Shown piece by piece: positions 50,875 through 59,907 of a stretch of DNA of 64,000 nucleotides. Numbering within the stretch: the first letter of the stretch is position 1; every line of letters starts with the position of its first letter. The notes under the pieces were generated by a model, which made no database searches, was not told the DNA's origin, and saw only the letters and a program-made list of their open reading frames with translations. This DNA comes from Vicinamibacterales bacterium (GTDB lineage: Bacteria > Acidobacteriota > Vicinamibacteria > Vicinamibacterales > SCN-69-37). The DNA is taken from positions 90,569 through 154,568 of the forward strand of contig JAURFE010000001.1 of the NCBI GenBank assembly GCA_030827135.1, given 5' to 3'. A program made the translations under genes and the position numbers.

Positions 50875-52138
50875 GCGCGGGCTGATAGAGGTTGCGGCCG
50901 TCGAAAATCACCGGCTGCTTCATCGCCTTCTTCATCTTCGTGAAGTCCGGCTCACGGAACTCATTCCATTCGGTCACGATCAGCAGCGCGTCGGCACCGA
51001 CCAGAGCACGATAGGCGTTCCTGGCGTAGGTGATTGACGCGCCAAAGATCCGCCGCGCCGACTCCATGGCTTCCGGGTCGTATGCCTGCACCTTCGCACC
51101 GCGCGCCAGCAGGCCTTCGATGAGCGGAATCGCCGGCGCTTCACGCATGTCGTCGGTCCGCGGCTTGAACGCCAGCCCCCAGACTGCGATGGTCCTGCCC
51201 TTCAGCGCGCTCGGCCCCCGGCCGAACTTCGCGTCGAGCTTCTGGAGCAGCCGCTGTTTCTGCGTCTTGTTGACGGCCTCGACGGCCTCCAGCACACGGA
51301 ACCGGTATTTCTTATCGGCCGAGAACTTGACGATGGCCTGCACGTCCTTCGGAAAGCAGCTGCCGCCGTAGCCGACGCCCGGAAACAGAAAGGCCGACCC
51401 GATGCGCGTGTCGGTGGCCACGGCCTGGCGTACCGCATCCACATCAGCGCCGTAGAGTTCGCACACATTCGCGATCTCGTTCATGAACGAGATTCGGGTC
51501 GCCAGCATCGCGTTCGCCGCGTACTTGCACAACTCCGCGCTCGCGCAATCCATCACCATGATCGGGGCGCCCGTGCGCGTGAACGGCCGGTACAGTTCGA
51601 TCATGATCTCGGACGCGCGCGGGTCGGTGGCACCGATGACCACGCGATCGGGCTTCAGGAAGTCTTCGACCGCCGCCCCCTGCTTCAGGAACTCGGGATT
51701 GGACACGACCGAAAACGGATGCGTCGTCTCGCGGCGGATGCTGTCGCGCACCAGCTCCGACGTCCCGACGGGCACCGTGCTTTTGTCGACAATGACCTTG
51801 TAGCCGTTCATCGCGCGCGCAATTTCGCGGGCGGCGCCAAGCACGTGCTGCAGATCGGCCGAGCCGTCTTCGCCCATCGGGGTGCCGACGGCGATGAAGA
51901 TCACGTCGGATTTTCTGACCGAGGCGGCCAGGTCTTTCGTAAACGTCAGCCGCTTCTCCGCAGCATTGCGCCTGACGAGTTCTTCCAACCCCGGTTCGAA
52001 GATCGGGATTTTGCCGCGCCGCAGCGCCCGCACCTTCGCGTCGTCGCGGTCCACACACACGACCTGATTGCCTGTTTCCGCGAAACACGCCCCGACGACC
52101 AACCCGACGTACCCCGTGCCGACAACCGCAATACGCAT
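50828..52138 (-). CDS. ugd: UDP-glucose 6-dehydrogenase
   Basis: Oxidises UDP-glucose to UDP-glucuronate. The 436 residues from the ATG at 52138 begin MRIAVVGTGYVGLVVGACFAE. They carry SNPEFLKQGAAVEDF, the catalytic Cys in GVGYGGSCFPKD, and VWGLAFKPRTDDMREAP. The frame extends 26 codons upstream, but that part covers the promoter. It is the first gene of the long minus-strand unit, and its product feeds the UDP-glucuronate decarboxylase at the end of the divergent cluster. Confidence 0.95.
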   Translation of the reverse strand: MRIAVVGTGYVGLVVGACFAETGNQVVCVDRDDAKVRALRRGKIPIFEPGLEELVRRNAAEKRLTFTKDLAASVRKSDVIFIAVGTPMGEDGSADLQHVLGAAREIARAMNGYKVIVDKSTVPVGTSELVRDSIRRETTHPFSVVSNPEFLKQGAAVEDFLKPDRVVIGATDPRASEIMIELYRPFTRTGAPIMVMDCASAELCKYAANAMLATRISFMNEIANVCELYGADVDAVRQAVATDTRIGSAFLFPGVGYGGSCFPKDVQAIVKFSADKKYRFRVLEAVEAVNKTQKQRLLQKLDAKFGRGPSALKGRTIAVWGLAFKPRTDDMREAPAIPLIEGLLARGAKVQAYDPEAMESARRIFGASITYARNAYRALVGADALLIVTEWNEFREPDFTKMKKAMKQPVIFDGRNLYQPAHVRGFGFTYSSIGRP

Positions 52139-52182
52139 GAAAACCCCATACGTGCGCTGAAAGACCGCGCCTGAAACTCCAC

Positions 52183-52222
52183 ACGGTACCACGCGCCGAG
52201 AAACACTGTCAACCAATTGACA
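52183..52222 (-). promoter_or_regulatory. Promoter of the ugd unit with palindromic operator
   Basis: On the minus strand TTGACA (52207-52212) and TACCGT (52183-52188) are 18 bases apart, with TGG before the -10 box. The -35 box is one arm of the perfect inverted repeat TGTCAA-CCAA-TTGACA (52207-52222), a likely operator. The outer arm also gives a TTGACA facing the glycosyltransferase cluster, but I see no matching -10 box there. The remaining ~130 bases before the cluster hold only a weak 36-codon frame from GTG 52251. Confidence 0.65.
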
Positions 52223-52353
52223 GACAAGGAGTTATGGCCAATCTTGTCACGTGCGAATCCAGGTGCAACCGCCCGACGTGGTGACGCTCTTTTCCTCGAC
52301 GCGCACGCGCGAGGCCTGGCAGCTGGCCCGCGCGGCGGCACACAAACGACACC

Positions 52354-53454
52354 GTGGCTGAGCCCCTCACCCTCGCCCTCGATGCCCGTGAACTCGCCGG
52401 GCAACCCACCGGCGTCGGGCGCTACGTGGCTGGCGTCCTGAGGGACTGGGCGGAGACCGGCCTTCCGCATCGCCTGCGGCTGATCCTGCACGCGCCGCCT
52501 CCCGCGTGGATTCTGCAATTGCCGCTGGACCTCGAGGTGGACGTGGTGCCGGCCGAGATCGCCGGCACCTGGTGGGAACAGACCACCTTGCCTGACGCCA
52601 TTCGCCGGTCGGGCGCAGACGTCCTGCTGGCGCCGGCCTACACGGCGCCGCTCCGCTCGCCCTGCCCCACCGTGCTCATCGTGCACGACGTCTCGTTTTT
52701 TGCGCAGCCCGCAGGCTTCCGGTGGCGGGAAGGCCTCCGGCGCCGATGGCTGACGCGGGCCAGTGCCGCACGCGCCGCGTCGGTTGTGACGGTCTCAGCC
52801 TTCTCCGCCGACGAAATTACGCGATACCTCGGCGTGCCTCGGACCGCCGTGCGGATCGCGCCGCAAGGTGCGCCGGCATGGATCGGCGGACCACCGGCAC
52901 ACGAGCGCGACCCCCTGGTCTTGTCGGTCGGCACCCTGTTTACGCGACGGCACGTGCCCACGCTCCTTGAGGCGTTCGCGCAGGTCGCAGCCCGCGTGCC
53001 AGGCGCCCGCCTCGTGCTGGTGGGCGGGAACAAGACCCATCCGCCGATCGATCCGATGGGGATCGCCGCCACACTCGGACTCACTGCCGCCATCACGTGG
53101 CGCCCGTATGTGTCGGATGAGGAACTCGACCTGCTCTACCGGAAGGCGCGGGCGTTCGCCTTTCTCTCCGACTACGAAGGCTTCGCGATGACCCCGATGG
53201 AGGCCGCCGCTCGCGGTGTGCCCTCGGTGCTCCTCGACACGCCGGTGGCCCGCGAGGTGTATGGCGACGGCGCCATCCGCGTGCCGTGCTCGGCGCCGGC
53301 CGTGGCCTCCGCACTGACGTCTCTGCTCACCGATCCAGTCGCACACGCGGCGGCCGCAGCCGCCGCACGGGAGGGTCTGACCCGCTATACCTGGCGTCAG
53401 ACGGGTGACGTCCTGCGCATCGCACTGGAAGAGGCGGCGAGGACAGGACGATGA
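52354..53454 (+). CDS. Glycosyltransferase family 4 (polysaccharide cluster)
   Basis: A 366-residue GT-B fold transferase: N-terminal LALDARELAGQPTGVGRYVA, then VLSVGTLFTRRHVPTLLEAF and the nucleotide-sugar motif EGFAMTPMEA. It adds a sugar from an NDP donor at the cytoplasmic face of the membrane; donor and acceptor are unknown. The GTG start is the first gene of the cluster. It overlaps the next gene by four bases. Confidence 0.85.
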   Translation: MAEPLTLALDARELAGQPTGVGRYVAGVLRDWAETGLPHRLRLILHAPPPAWILQLPLDLEVDVVPAEIAGTWWEQTTLPDAIRRSGADVLLAPAYTAPLRSPCPTVLIVHDVSFFAQPAGFRWREGLRRRWLTRASAARAASVVTVSAFSADEITRYLGVPRTAVRIAPQGAPAWIGGPPAHERDPLVLSVGTLFTRRHVPTLLEAFAQVAARVPGARLVLVGGNKTHPPIDPMGIAATLGLTAAITWRPYVSDEELDLLYRKARAFAFLSDYEGFAMTPMEAAARGVPSVLLDTPVAREVYGDGAIRVPCSAPAVASALTSLLTDPVAHAAAAAAAREGLTRYTWRQTGDVLRIALEEAARTGR

Positions 53455-54281
53455 CGCCCCTCGACATCATCATCGTCAACTACAACACCGTCGACGATCT
53501 GCGCGCGTGTCTGCGGTCGCTGGACGATGCCCCCCCGGCGCGCCCCCATCACATCTGCGTCGTGGACAACGCGTCGAGGGATGGCAGCGTGACCGCGGTC
53601 CACCGCGAGTTCCCCGATGTGGAGGTGGTGGCGCTGGCGACAAACGTCGGCTTCGCCGCCGCGAACAATGTCGGCATCCGTCGCACTTCGGCGCCGCTGG
53701 TCCTGCTGCTGAACTCCGATACGGTCGTGCCGGCCGGCGCGCTCGACACGCTCGTCGCGCGACTCGAAGCCACCGGGGCCGCCGCCGCCGGGCCCCGTCT
53801 TGTGGACGATCACGGACGTCCCGAGGTGTCCTGGGGCCCCATGTTGTCGCCGGCCGCCGAAGCACGTCAGGCCCTGCGGGTCCGGCTGGCCCGCAGCGGC
53901 CACCCCTGGGCGCAGCGACGAGTGGCGCGCTGGACGACACAGGAGCGCTGGGTGGATTGGGTCACCGGCGCCTGCCTGCTTGTCCGTCGCGAGGCCGCCC
54001 TCGCCGCGGGTCTGCTCGACGAACGGTATTTCATGTATGAGGAAGACGTGGACTTCTGCGCCGCGCTGCGGGCCCGCCGCGGCCGCGTGCTGTTCACCCC
54101 CGCGGCTCAGGTCGTCCATCGCCGCGGTCGGTCGTTTGCCGTCGCGGGCACCCGGCCCTCACCGCTCTATGACCGCAGCCACGTGGCGTTCTACGAGAAA
54201 CACCACCCCGTCTGGGCGCCGGTCCTGCGGGCGTGGCTGCGTCTGCGTGGACGGGGCGGACACTCCGGCGAGGCAGGATAA
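53451..54281 (+). CDS. Glycosyltransferase family 2
   Basis: A 276-residue GT-A fold enzyme: DIIIVNYNTVDDLRACLRSL, VVDNASRDGS, the metal-binding LLNSDTVV and the C-terminal YEEDVDFCAAL. The pattern resembles WbbL-type rhamnosyltransferases. Coupled to the upstream transferase by ATGA overlap. Confidence 0.88.
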   Translation: MTPLDIIIVNYNTVDDLRACLRSLDDAPPARPHHICVVDNASRDGSVTAVHREFPDVEVVALATNVGFAAANNVGIRRTSAPLVLLLNSDTVVPAGALDTLVARLEATGAAAAGPRLVDDHGRPEVSWGPMLSPAAEARQALRVRLARSGHPWAQRRVARWTTQERWVDWVTGACLLVRREAALAAGLLDERYFMYEEDVDFCAALRARRGRVLFTPAAQVVHRRGRSFAVAGTRPSPLYDRSHVAFYEKHHPVWAPVLRAWLRLRGRGGHSGEAG

Positions 54282-54284
54282 GAT
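54279..54284 (+). promoter_or_regulatory. Possible internal -10 box in the glycosyltransferase cluster
   Basis: TAAGAT overlaps the end of the GT2 gene and ends 6 bases before the GTG at 54291, the same spacing as other leaderless candidates in the window. It is weak without an identified -35 box. Confidence 0.3.
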
Positions 54285-54290
54285 CCTCCG

Positions 54291-55409
54291 GTGCCGGCCC
54301 GCATTGCCATCGATGCCCGAAAACTGCATGACTACGGCATCGGCACGTACGTGCGCAACCTGGTCCAGGAATTTGCCCGCCGCCCCACCGACGATACCTA
54401 CATCCTGATCTGCCGGCCCGAAGATGCCGACTTTGTCCGTCAGCTCGGCCCCCAATTCGAACCGTGGCCGGACACCTCGGCGAACTATTCCGTCCGCGAA
54501 CAACTGACGGTACCGCTCGACCTTCGGCGTACCCGCGTCGATCTCTTTCACGCGCCGCACTACGTGGTGTCGCCGCTGATCTCCTGCCCGGTGGTGGTGA
54601 CGATCCACGACTGCATTCACCTGCGTTTTCCGCAGTACCTCCCGAACCGGATCGCGTACGTGTACGCGCGGACCTTCATGACCATCGGCGCCCGGCGGGC
54701 CCGGAAGATCATCACGGTGTCCCAGGCGTCCAAGGACGACATCCAGCACTACCTGGGCGCACCGGCGTCAAAAATCGAAGTCATCCATAATGGCCTCGAT
54801 GCGCGGTATCTCACGCCGCCGAGCGACGACGCGGTGGCGGGCGTGCGGGACCGGTTTCTGCTGACCGCGCCGTTCATCCTCTACGCCGGCAACATCAAAC
54901 CGCACAAAAACGTCGAGCGCCTCATCGAGGCCTATGCCCTGCTGCGGCGTGATGGCCATCAGGATCTCAGGCTGCTGATCATCGGCGACGAGCTGTCGAA
55001 GTACCCCGGCATCCGCCGGCTGGTGCATCGCCATCACCTTCATTCCCACGTGCGCTTCCTCGGATTTGTCCCGGACGCCACGCTGGCGGCGCTCTACAAA
55101 CTCGCGTCCCTGTTCGTCTTTCCGTCACTCTTCGAAGGCTTCGGGTTCCCGCCCCTGGAGGCGATGGCCAGCGGCACACCGGTTATTGCGTCCAACGTGT
55201 CCTCGTTGCCGGAAGTCGTGGGCGACGCGGCCGTATTGGTCGACCCGCGCGATCCGTCCGCGATTGCCGCCGCGATGGCGCGAGTCCTCGGCGAGACCAC
55301 GCTGCGCCGTGATCTGATCGCGCGCGGCTACGCCCGGGCGCGCACATTCTCCTGGACGGAGGCTGCGGCGCGAACGCGCGAGGTGTATCACTCGGTGCTC
55401 CATGGCTGA
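54291..55409 (+). CDS. Glycosyltransferase family 4 (polysaccharide cluster)
   Basis: A 372-residue GT-B enzyme: IAIDARKLHDYGIGTYVRNL, FHAPHYVVSPL, ITVSQASKDDIQ, LYAGNIKPHKNVERLIEAY and the donor-binding motif EGFGFPPLEAMASG. Closest in pattern to mannosyltransferase-type GT4 proteins, but the sugar is not established. GTG start; overlaps the next gene by 8 bases. Confidence 0.88.
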   Translation: MPARIAIDARKLHDYGIGTYVRNLVQEFARRPTDDTYILICRPEDADFVRQLGPQFEPWPDTSANYSVREQLTVPLDLRRTRVDLFHAPHYVVSPLISCPVVVTIHDCIHLRFPQYLPNRIAYVYARTFMTIGARRARKIITVSQASKDDIQHYLGAPASKIEVIHNGLDARYLTPPSDDAVAGVRDRFLLTAPFILYAGNIKPHKNVERLIEAYALLRRDGHQDLRLLIIGDELSKYPGIRRLVHRHHLHSHVRFLGFVPDATLAALYKLASLFVFPSLFEGFGFPPLEAMASGTPVIASNVSSLPEVVGDAAVLVDPRDPSAIAAAMARVLGETTLRRDLIARGYARARTFSWTEAAARTREVYHSVLHG

Positions 55410-56526
55410 CGCGTGGGAGGGGCGACGCGTTGTCCTCGTGCACGACTGGCTGACCGGCATGCGCGGCGGCGAGAAAGTGCTGGCGTCGCTGTGCCGGCTG
55501 TTCCCGGAGGCGGACCTGCTGACGCTCGTGCACGAACGCGGATCCGTATCGGCGCAGATTACCAACCGGCGGGTCCGGACCTCGTGGGTCCAGCGTCTGC
55601 CGTTCTCGGCGCGTCTCTATCGCCACTATCTGCCGCTGTTTCCGCTCGCGATCGAACACTTCGACCTGGATGATGCCGACCTCGTGATTTCCACGAGTCA
55701 CTGCGCGGCCAAGGCGGTTGTGCCCACCGGGCGCGCGGTGCATCTCTGCTACAGCCATTCGCCGATGCGCTACGCCTGGGATCAGTTCGACGCCTATTTC
55801 GGGGTGCCGCGGATCGGCCGGTTCGGGAATGCCGCTGTCCGGCGCGTGATGGCCGGCCTGGCGCGATGGGATCGGGACACCGCCCCGCGTGTGCATCGCT
55901 TCCTGGCGAACTCCGCACACGTTGCGGGCCGGATCGCCCGGTACTATAATCGGGTGGCTACCGTCCTCCATCCGCCGGTGGACACGGAGTATTTCACTCC
56001 GGGAACAGCCGGGCCTGGGGCGTATTTCCTCGTGGTATCCGCCCTGGTCCCGTATAAACGCATCGACACGGCGATTCGTGCCGCGGCCATGCTGGGAGCG
56101 CCATTGAAGATCATCGGAACCGGTCCTGACGCCGAGCGCCTGCACGCCCTCGCCGGGTCCGATGTCGAATTCCTGGGGCACGTCGACGCCCACACGCTGC
56201 GCGAGGCCTATCGCGGCGCGCGCGCGGCGCTGCTGCCGGGCGAAGAAGACTTCGGCATTGCGCCGGTCGAAGCCCAGGCCTGTGGCCGCCCGGTCGTGGC
56301 CCTCGCCCGCGGCGGGGCTCTGGAAACGGTCGCCCACGGCGTGTCGGGGTTCCTCGTGGAGGACGACACGCCCGAAGCCTTCGCCGACGCGATGGCCCGC
56401 GTGGACGCGTTGCCGCTCACGCCCGCCGAGCGGCGCTCCCGCGCAGCCGCCTTCAGTGTGGCGCACTTCGAAGCGGGCCTTGGCGCCCGGATTGCCGAAA
56501 CACTGGCCGCCCCTGCCGCATGGTGA
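55402..56526 (+). CDS. Glycosyltransferase family 4 (polysaccharide cluster)
   Basis: A 374-residue GT-B enzyme: VVLVHDWLTGMRGGEKVLASL, LCYSHSPMRYAWD, VVSALVPYKRIDTAIRAA and the donor motif EDFGIAPVEAQACG. The YSHSPMRYAWD block marks a subgroup often found with WbaP/WcaJ-type sugar transferases, as here. Overlaps the next gene by 7 bases. Confidence 0.88.
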   Translation: MADAWEGRRVVLVHDWLTGMRGGEKVLASLCRLFPEADLLTLVHERGSVSAQITNRRVRTSWVQRLPFSARLYRHYLPLFPLAIEHFDLDDADLVISTSHCAAKAVVPTGRAVHLCYSHSPMRYAWDQFDAYFGVPRIGRFGNAAVRRVMAGLARWDRDTAPRVHRFLANSAHVAGRIARYYNRVATVLHPPVDTEYFTPGTAGPGAYFLVVSALVPYKRIDTAIRAAAMLGAPLKIIGTGPDAERLHALAGSDVEFLGHVDAHTLREAYRGARAALLPGEEDFGIAPVEAQACGRPVVALARGGALETVAHGVSGFLVEDDTPEAFADAMARVDALPLTPAERRSRAAAFSVAHFEAGLGARIAETLAAPAAW

Positions 56527-57971
56527 AACGTTTCAGCCGGGTGTTCGTGCTGCTGCACGTCGTGGGCGACATCGCCTGCGCGGCCACGGCGTTTGTCCTC
56601 GCATACCTGATTCGCTTTGAGTCGGGCCTGCTCGATATTCCGAAGGGCCAGCCGCCATTCGATCAGTACCTCGCGGTGCTGCCGTTTGTCGCGGTCATGG
56701 TGCCCATCGCCTTTCACATCCAGCGGTTGTATCGCTTCCGTCGCGGGCGTACGCGCCTCGACGACTTCTTTGCGGTCCTCGTTGGCTCCCTGCTGACGGT
56801 GCTGCTGGCGGTCGCCGGTACACTCTACGTGCAGACCTACTATCTGCCGAACGCCCTGAAGGAACAGGGCTACCTCGAAGTCTCCCAGGTGGTATGGGTC
56901 CTGTTCCTTGGCCTGAACGTGCTGCTGGCCTTCGGCATGCGCGAAACCGTGCGGGTGCTGCTCAAGCGCCGGTGGCGCGCGGGCGTCGGTCTCCGGCGCG
57001 TCCTGATTGTCGGCGCCGGCGATCTCGGCCGGCTCGTCGCCGACCGGATTCTGGAACACGGCGAACTCGGCTTCCGGCTCATCGGCTTCATTGACGACCG
57101 CTTTGCCACGACCGACGGCATCGGGTACCGGGGCTTGCCGATTCTGGGTGCGCTGGCTGACGCCCCGGACGTCTGCAGCCGCGAGCACATCGACGAACTC
57201 TACGTCGCCCTGCCGATCGATGAACACGTCAAGATGCTCAGCGTCGTCGAATTCGCCAGCCGCGAGGTGATCGAAGTCCACGTGGTCCCGGACCTGCTCC
57301 AGTTCATCGCGTTGCGGTCCCGCCTGGAGGATCTGGACGGACTGCCGATCATCTCGATCAACGACGTGCCGCTGCGCGGCTTCAACAGTCTGGTGAAGCG
57401 CTTCGTCGATGTCGCGCTCTCGTCCGCCGTGCTGATTGTCGGCGCCATTCCGGCGCTGCTGATCGCGCTGGCCATCAAGCGCAGTTCACCGGGGCCGATC
57501 TTCTACATCCAGGAACGGATGGGCCTCGACGGCAAGTCGTTCACGGTCTACAAATTCCGATCGATGCCCATCGACGCCGAGGAGGTCACCGGCCCCATCT
57601 GGGCGCGCGACGACGATCCGCGCGCGACGCGCGTGGGCCGCTGGCTGCGCAGGACGGACGTGGATGAATTGCCCCAGTTCTGGAATGTCCTCCGCGGCGA
57701 CATGTCGATTGTCGGCCCCCGGCCCGAACGCCCGTTTTTCGTCGAACAGTTCAAGCACCAGATTCCGCAGTACATGCTGCGGCACAAGGTGAAGGCCGGC
57801 ATCACCGGCTGGGCGCAAATCAACGGATGGCGCGGCAACACGTCCCTTGAGAAACGCATCGAGTTCGACTTGTATTACATCGAGAACTGGTCGATTGCCC
57901 TCGACCTCAAGATTATGTGGTTGACACTGGCGCGGGGCATCCATCGCGCGGCCATGGAAGGCGGACACTGA
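56520..57971 (+). CDS. Polyprenyl-phosphate hexose-1-phosphate transferase (WcaJ/WbaP type)
   Basis: Starts polysaccharide assembly by moving a sugar-1-phosphate onto undecaprenyl phosphate. The 483 residues have four N-terminal membrane helices and a CoA-binding-like domain ([20 protein letters not shown]). The C-terminal sugar transferase domain shows [62 protein letters not shown] and [11 protein letters not shown]. The usual substrate of this group is UDP-glucose. It is probably the initiating enzyme of this cluster. Confidence 0.92.
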   Translation: MVKRFSRVFVLLHVVGDIACAATAFVLAYLIRFESGLLDIPKGQPPFDQYLAVLPFVAVMVPIAFHIQRLYRFRRGRTRLDDFFAVLVGSLLTVLLAVAGTLYVQTYYLPNALKEQGYLEVSQVVWVLFLGLNVLLAFGMRETVRVLLKRRWRAGVGLRRVLIVGAGDLGRLVADRILEHGELGFRLIGFIDDRFATTDGIGYRGLPILGALADAPDVCSREHIDELYVALPIDEHVKMLSVVEFASREVIEVHVVPDLLQFIALRSRLEDLDGLPIISINDVPLRGFNSLVKRFVDVALSSAVLIVGAIPALLIALAIKRSSPGPIFYIQERMGLDGKSFTVYKFRSMPIDAEEVTGPIWARDDDPRATRVGRWLRRTDVDELPQFWNVLRGDMSIVGPRPERPFFVEQFKHQIPQYMLRHKVKAGITGWAQINGWRGNTSLEKRIEFDLYYIENWSIALDLKIMWLTLARGIHRAAMEGGH

Positions 57972-57972
57972 C

Positions 57973-58905
57973 GTGAGAGTGGTCATCACCGGCGCAGCCG
58001 GATTCATCGGCTCGCATCTGACGGAAGAGCTGCTCGACCGTGGCCACAGCGTCGTCGGCATCGACAACCTGCTGACCGGCGACCTCGCCAACCTGGCGCA
58101 TCTGCGCGACCGCGACCTGCAGTTCATCCGGCACGACGTGACGCACTTCATCGACGTGTCGGGGCCGGTGGACCTCGTCCTGCACTGGGCCAGTCCGGCC
58201 AGTCCCATCGACTATCTGGAACTGCCGATTCCCACGCTGAAGGTCGGCGCCCTCGGGACACACAACGCGCTCGGGCTCGCGAAAGCCAAGGGCGCGCGAT
58301 TTGTCATCGCCTCCACGTCGGAGGTCTACGGCGACCCGCTCGAGCATCCGCAGCGGGAAACGTACTGGGGCAACGTGAATCCGGTCGGTCCACGGGGCGT
58401 GTATGACGAAGCCAAGCGGTTCGCGGAAGCGATCACGATGGCGTATCACCGCTTCCATGGGCTGGACACGAAGATCATCCGCATCTTCAACACGTACGGC
58501 CCACGAATGCGCGTCAACGACGGCCGCGCCGTGCCGACCTTCATCGCGCAGGCCCTGCGCAACGAGGACGTGACCATCTTCGGCAGCGGTGAGCAGACGC
58601 GCAGCTTCTGCTACATCACGGATCTGGTGGATGGCATTCTGCGGCTCGCCGCGTCGGATCTGAACGACCCGGTCAACGTCGGAAACCCGCATGAGATGTC
58701 GATTGAGGAAATCGCGCGCACGATCGTCCGCATGACGGGATCGTCGAGCAAAATCGTCTTCAAGGCGCTGCCGACCGACGACCCCAAGGTGCGACGCCCC
58801 GACATCACACGCGCGCGGACGCTGCTGGGCTGGGAGCCCAAGGTGCCGCTGGAGCAGGGACTGACCTCCACGATCGAGTATTTCCGCAGCAAGATCGCGC
58901 CGTAG
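57973..58905 (+). CDS. UDP-glucuronate decarboxylase (UDP-xylose synthase)
   Basis: Converts UDP-glucuronate to UDP-xylose using bound NAD. The 310 residues show [12 protein letters not shown] and the family-specific [34 protein letters not shown] with YDEAKRFAE gives the catalytic Ser/Tyr/Lys, and [17 protein letters not shown] follows. The substrate comes from Ugd, encoded at the head of the divergent unit. GTG start, one base after the previous stop. Confidence 0.93.
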   Translation: MRVVITGAAGFIGSHLTEELLDRGHSVVGIDNLLTGDLANLAHLRDRDLQFIRHDVTHFIDVSGPVDLVLHWASPASPIDYLELPIPTLKVGALGTHNALGLAKAKGARFVIASTSEVYGDPLEHPQRETYWGNVNPVGPRGVYDEAKRFAEAITMAYHRFHGLDTKIIRIFNTYGPRMRVNDGRAVPTFIAQALRNEDVTIFGSGEQTRSFCYITDLVDGILRLAASDLNDPVNVGNPHEMSIEEIARTIVRMTGSSSKIVFKALPTDDPKVRRPDITRARTLLGWEPKVPLEQGLTSTIEYFRSKIAP

Positions 58906-58937
58906 GGCTCGGCCTGCAGGCCTGCCGCCGGTCTACG
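58901..58937. terminator. Hairpin spanning both stops of convergent genes
   Basis: CGTAG (58901) pairs with CTACG (58937), enclosing the perfect palindrome GGCCTGCAGGCC (58911-58922). Both flanking stop codons lie in the outer stem. No T run is present. Confidence 0.5.
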
Positions 58938-59330
58938 CCTGTTTGCATTCGACGACGGCGGTGCGTGACCGGAGGGTGCGGATGCCCTGTTCGATCCGCT
59001 CCGCGAGTTCACGCTCGGTTGATCGAGCACCGCGCGCTGTTTCCCCGGTCTCCAGATGCACCCGCACGTCCCCCGGCATGGACGGCATCACATTCACCTT
59101 GAGCTGCATCTCGTCGACGAGCCGCCGACCGGCGTTGATGTCCGCGAGCCGTTCGTCGGTGGCGCGCGCGATTCGAGGGCGTGCGCGGCGAGCTCCTGCG
59201 CGACCGTCTCGAAACGGGCGACCTGCACGGTCACCTGTGCGAGCATCGCCGTGAGCTCAGCCTTCTTCCGGCGAATGTCCGTCAGCAGGGCGTCCTGAGG
59301 CTCCACGTTCCGCGTGAATGCGTCCAGCAT
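58933..59330 (-). pseudogene. Small coiled-coil protein gene, apparently frameshifted
   Basis: From ATG 59330 the frame gives a helical, coiled-coil-like start (KKAELTAMLAQVTVQVARFE) up to about codon 54, then runs into low-quality sequence and a stop after 78 codons. A second frame continues with coding-like sequence (ERLADINAGRRLVDEMQLKV, then RELAERIEQGIRTL) to the stop at 58933. Removing two bases from the GCGCGCGCG tract at 59162-59170 joins the frames into one ~132-residue protein. This could be a real mutation, a sequencing or assembly error, or a slippery site. I do not recognise the protein. It lies 19 bases behind the CDP-alcohol phosphotransferase gene. Confidence 0.55.
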
Positions 59331-59349
59331 GATGGCATTGCGAATACCG

Positions 59350-59904
59350 CTAATTGGGCGGACGCATCACGCGGCGCAGGTAATCGGCGGCGGAGGCCAG
59401 GGTCACGGCGAGCGACGCGTAAATCAGGGTGTCGAGCACGCCTTGCGCCAGGGGCGCATAGTTGGCATACAGGGTGGCGCAGCCGGTGACCAGAAAGGTG
59501 GCGGTCGCCAGTTTCCCCAGTGGCGAAGGCGCAAACGTCCTCGGAGCCACCGCCAGATTGATCACGGCGACGGTGAGCACGATGCCCACATCGCGGCTGA
59601 TGACCAACACTGTCAGCCAGACCGGCAGGCGGTGCGTCAGACCAAACCCCGGCAGCGTGAGAATGACAAACACCGTGAGCAGCAACAACTTGTCGGCCAT
59701 GGGGTCGAGCCAGGCGCCAAGGGTCGTCTGCTGGCCCGTCCACCGGGCGATCAGGCCGTCGAGCAGATCGGTGGCAGCCGCGACCACAAAGGCCGCCAGC
59801 GCCCATCCGGGGTGGCCGTACAGCATGCAGAGCGCCACCACCGGCACGAGCACCATGCGCGAGATGGTCAGCAGATTGGCCGGCGTGAAGACTTCGGAGG
59901 TCAC
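59350..59904 (-). CDS. CDP-alcohol phosphatidyltransferase (second PgsA-like enzyme)
   Basis: A 184-residue membrane enzyme with the full CDP-alcohol phosphotransferase motif (LLDGLIARWTGQQTTLGA, then LDPMADK) and about five hydrophobic helices. It begins MTSEVFTPANLLTISRMVLV. It resembles the pgsA product at 22707-23279 in layout but is clearly divergent. It may be a cardiolipin synthase of the CDP-alcohol type or another phospholipid headgroup enzyme. Three bases separate it from the TPR/SLH gene. Confidence 0.85.
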   Translation of the reverse strand: MTSEVFTPANLLTISRMVLVPVVALCMLYGHPGWALAAFVVAAATDLLDGLIARWTGQQTTLGAWLDPMADKLLLLTVFVILTLPGFGLTHRLPVWLTVLVISRDVGIVLTVAVINLAVAPRTFAPSPLGKLATATFLVTGCATLYANYAPLAQGVLDTLIYASLAVTLASAADYLRRVMRPPN

Positions 59905-59907
59905 GAC

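Noticed and set aside
52251-52360. 36-codon frame (GTG start) between the ugd promoter and the first glycosyltransferase
   Set aside because: No ribosome-binding site, no recognisable features and only weak coding character; noted in the promoter entry but not called.
58933-59330. ZapA as identity of the frameshifted small gene
   Set aside because: The coiled-coil start and length would fit loosely, but the conserved ZapA sequence pattern is not present.
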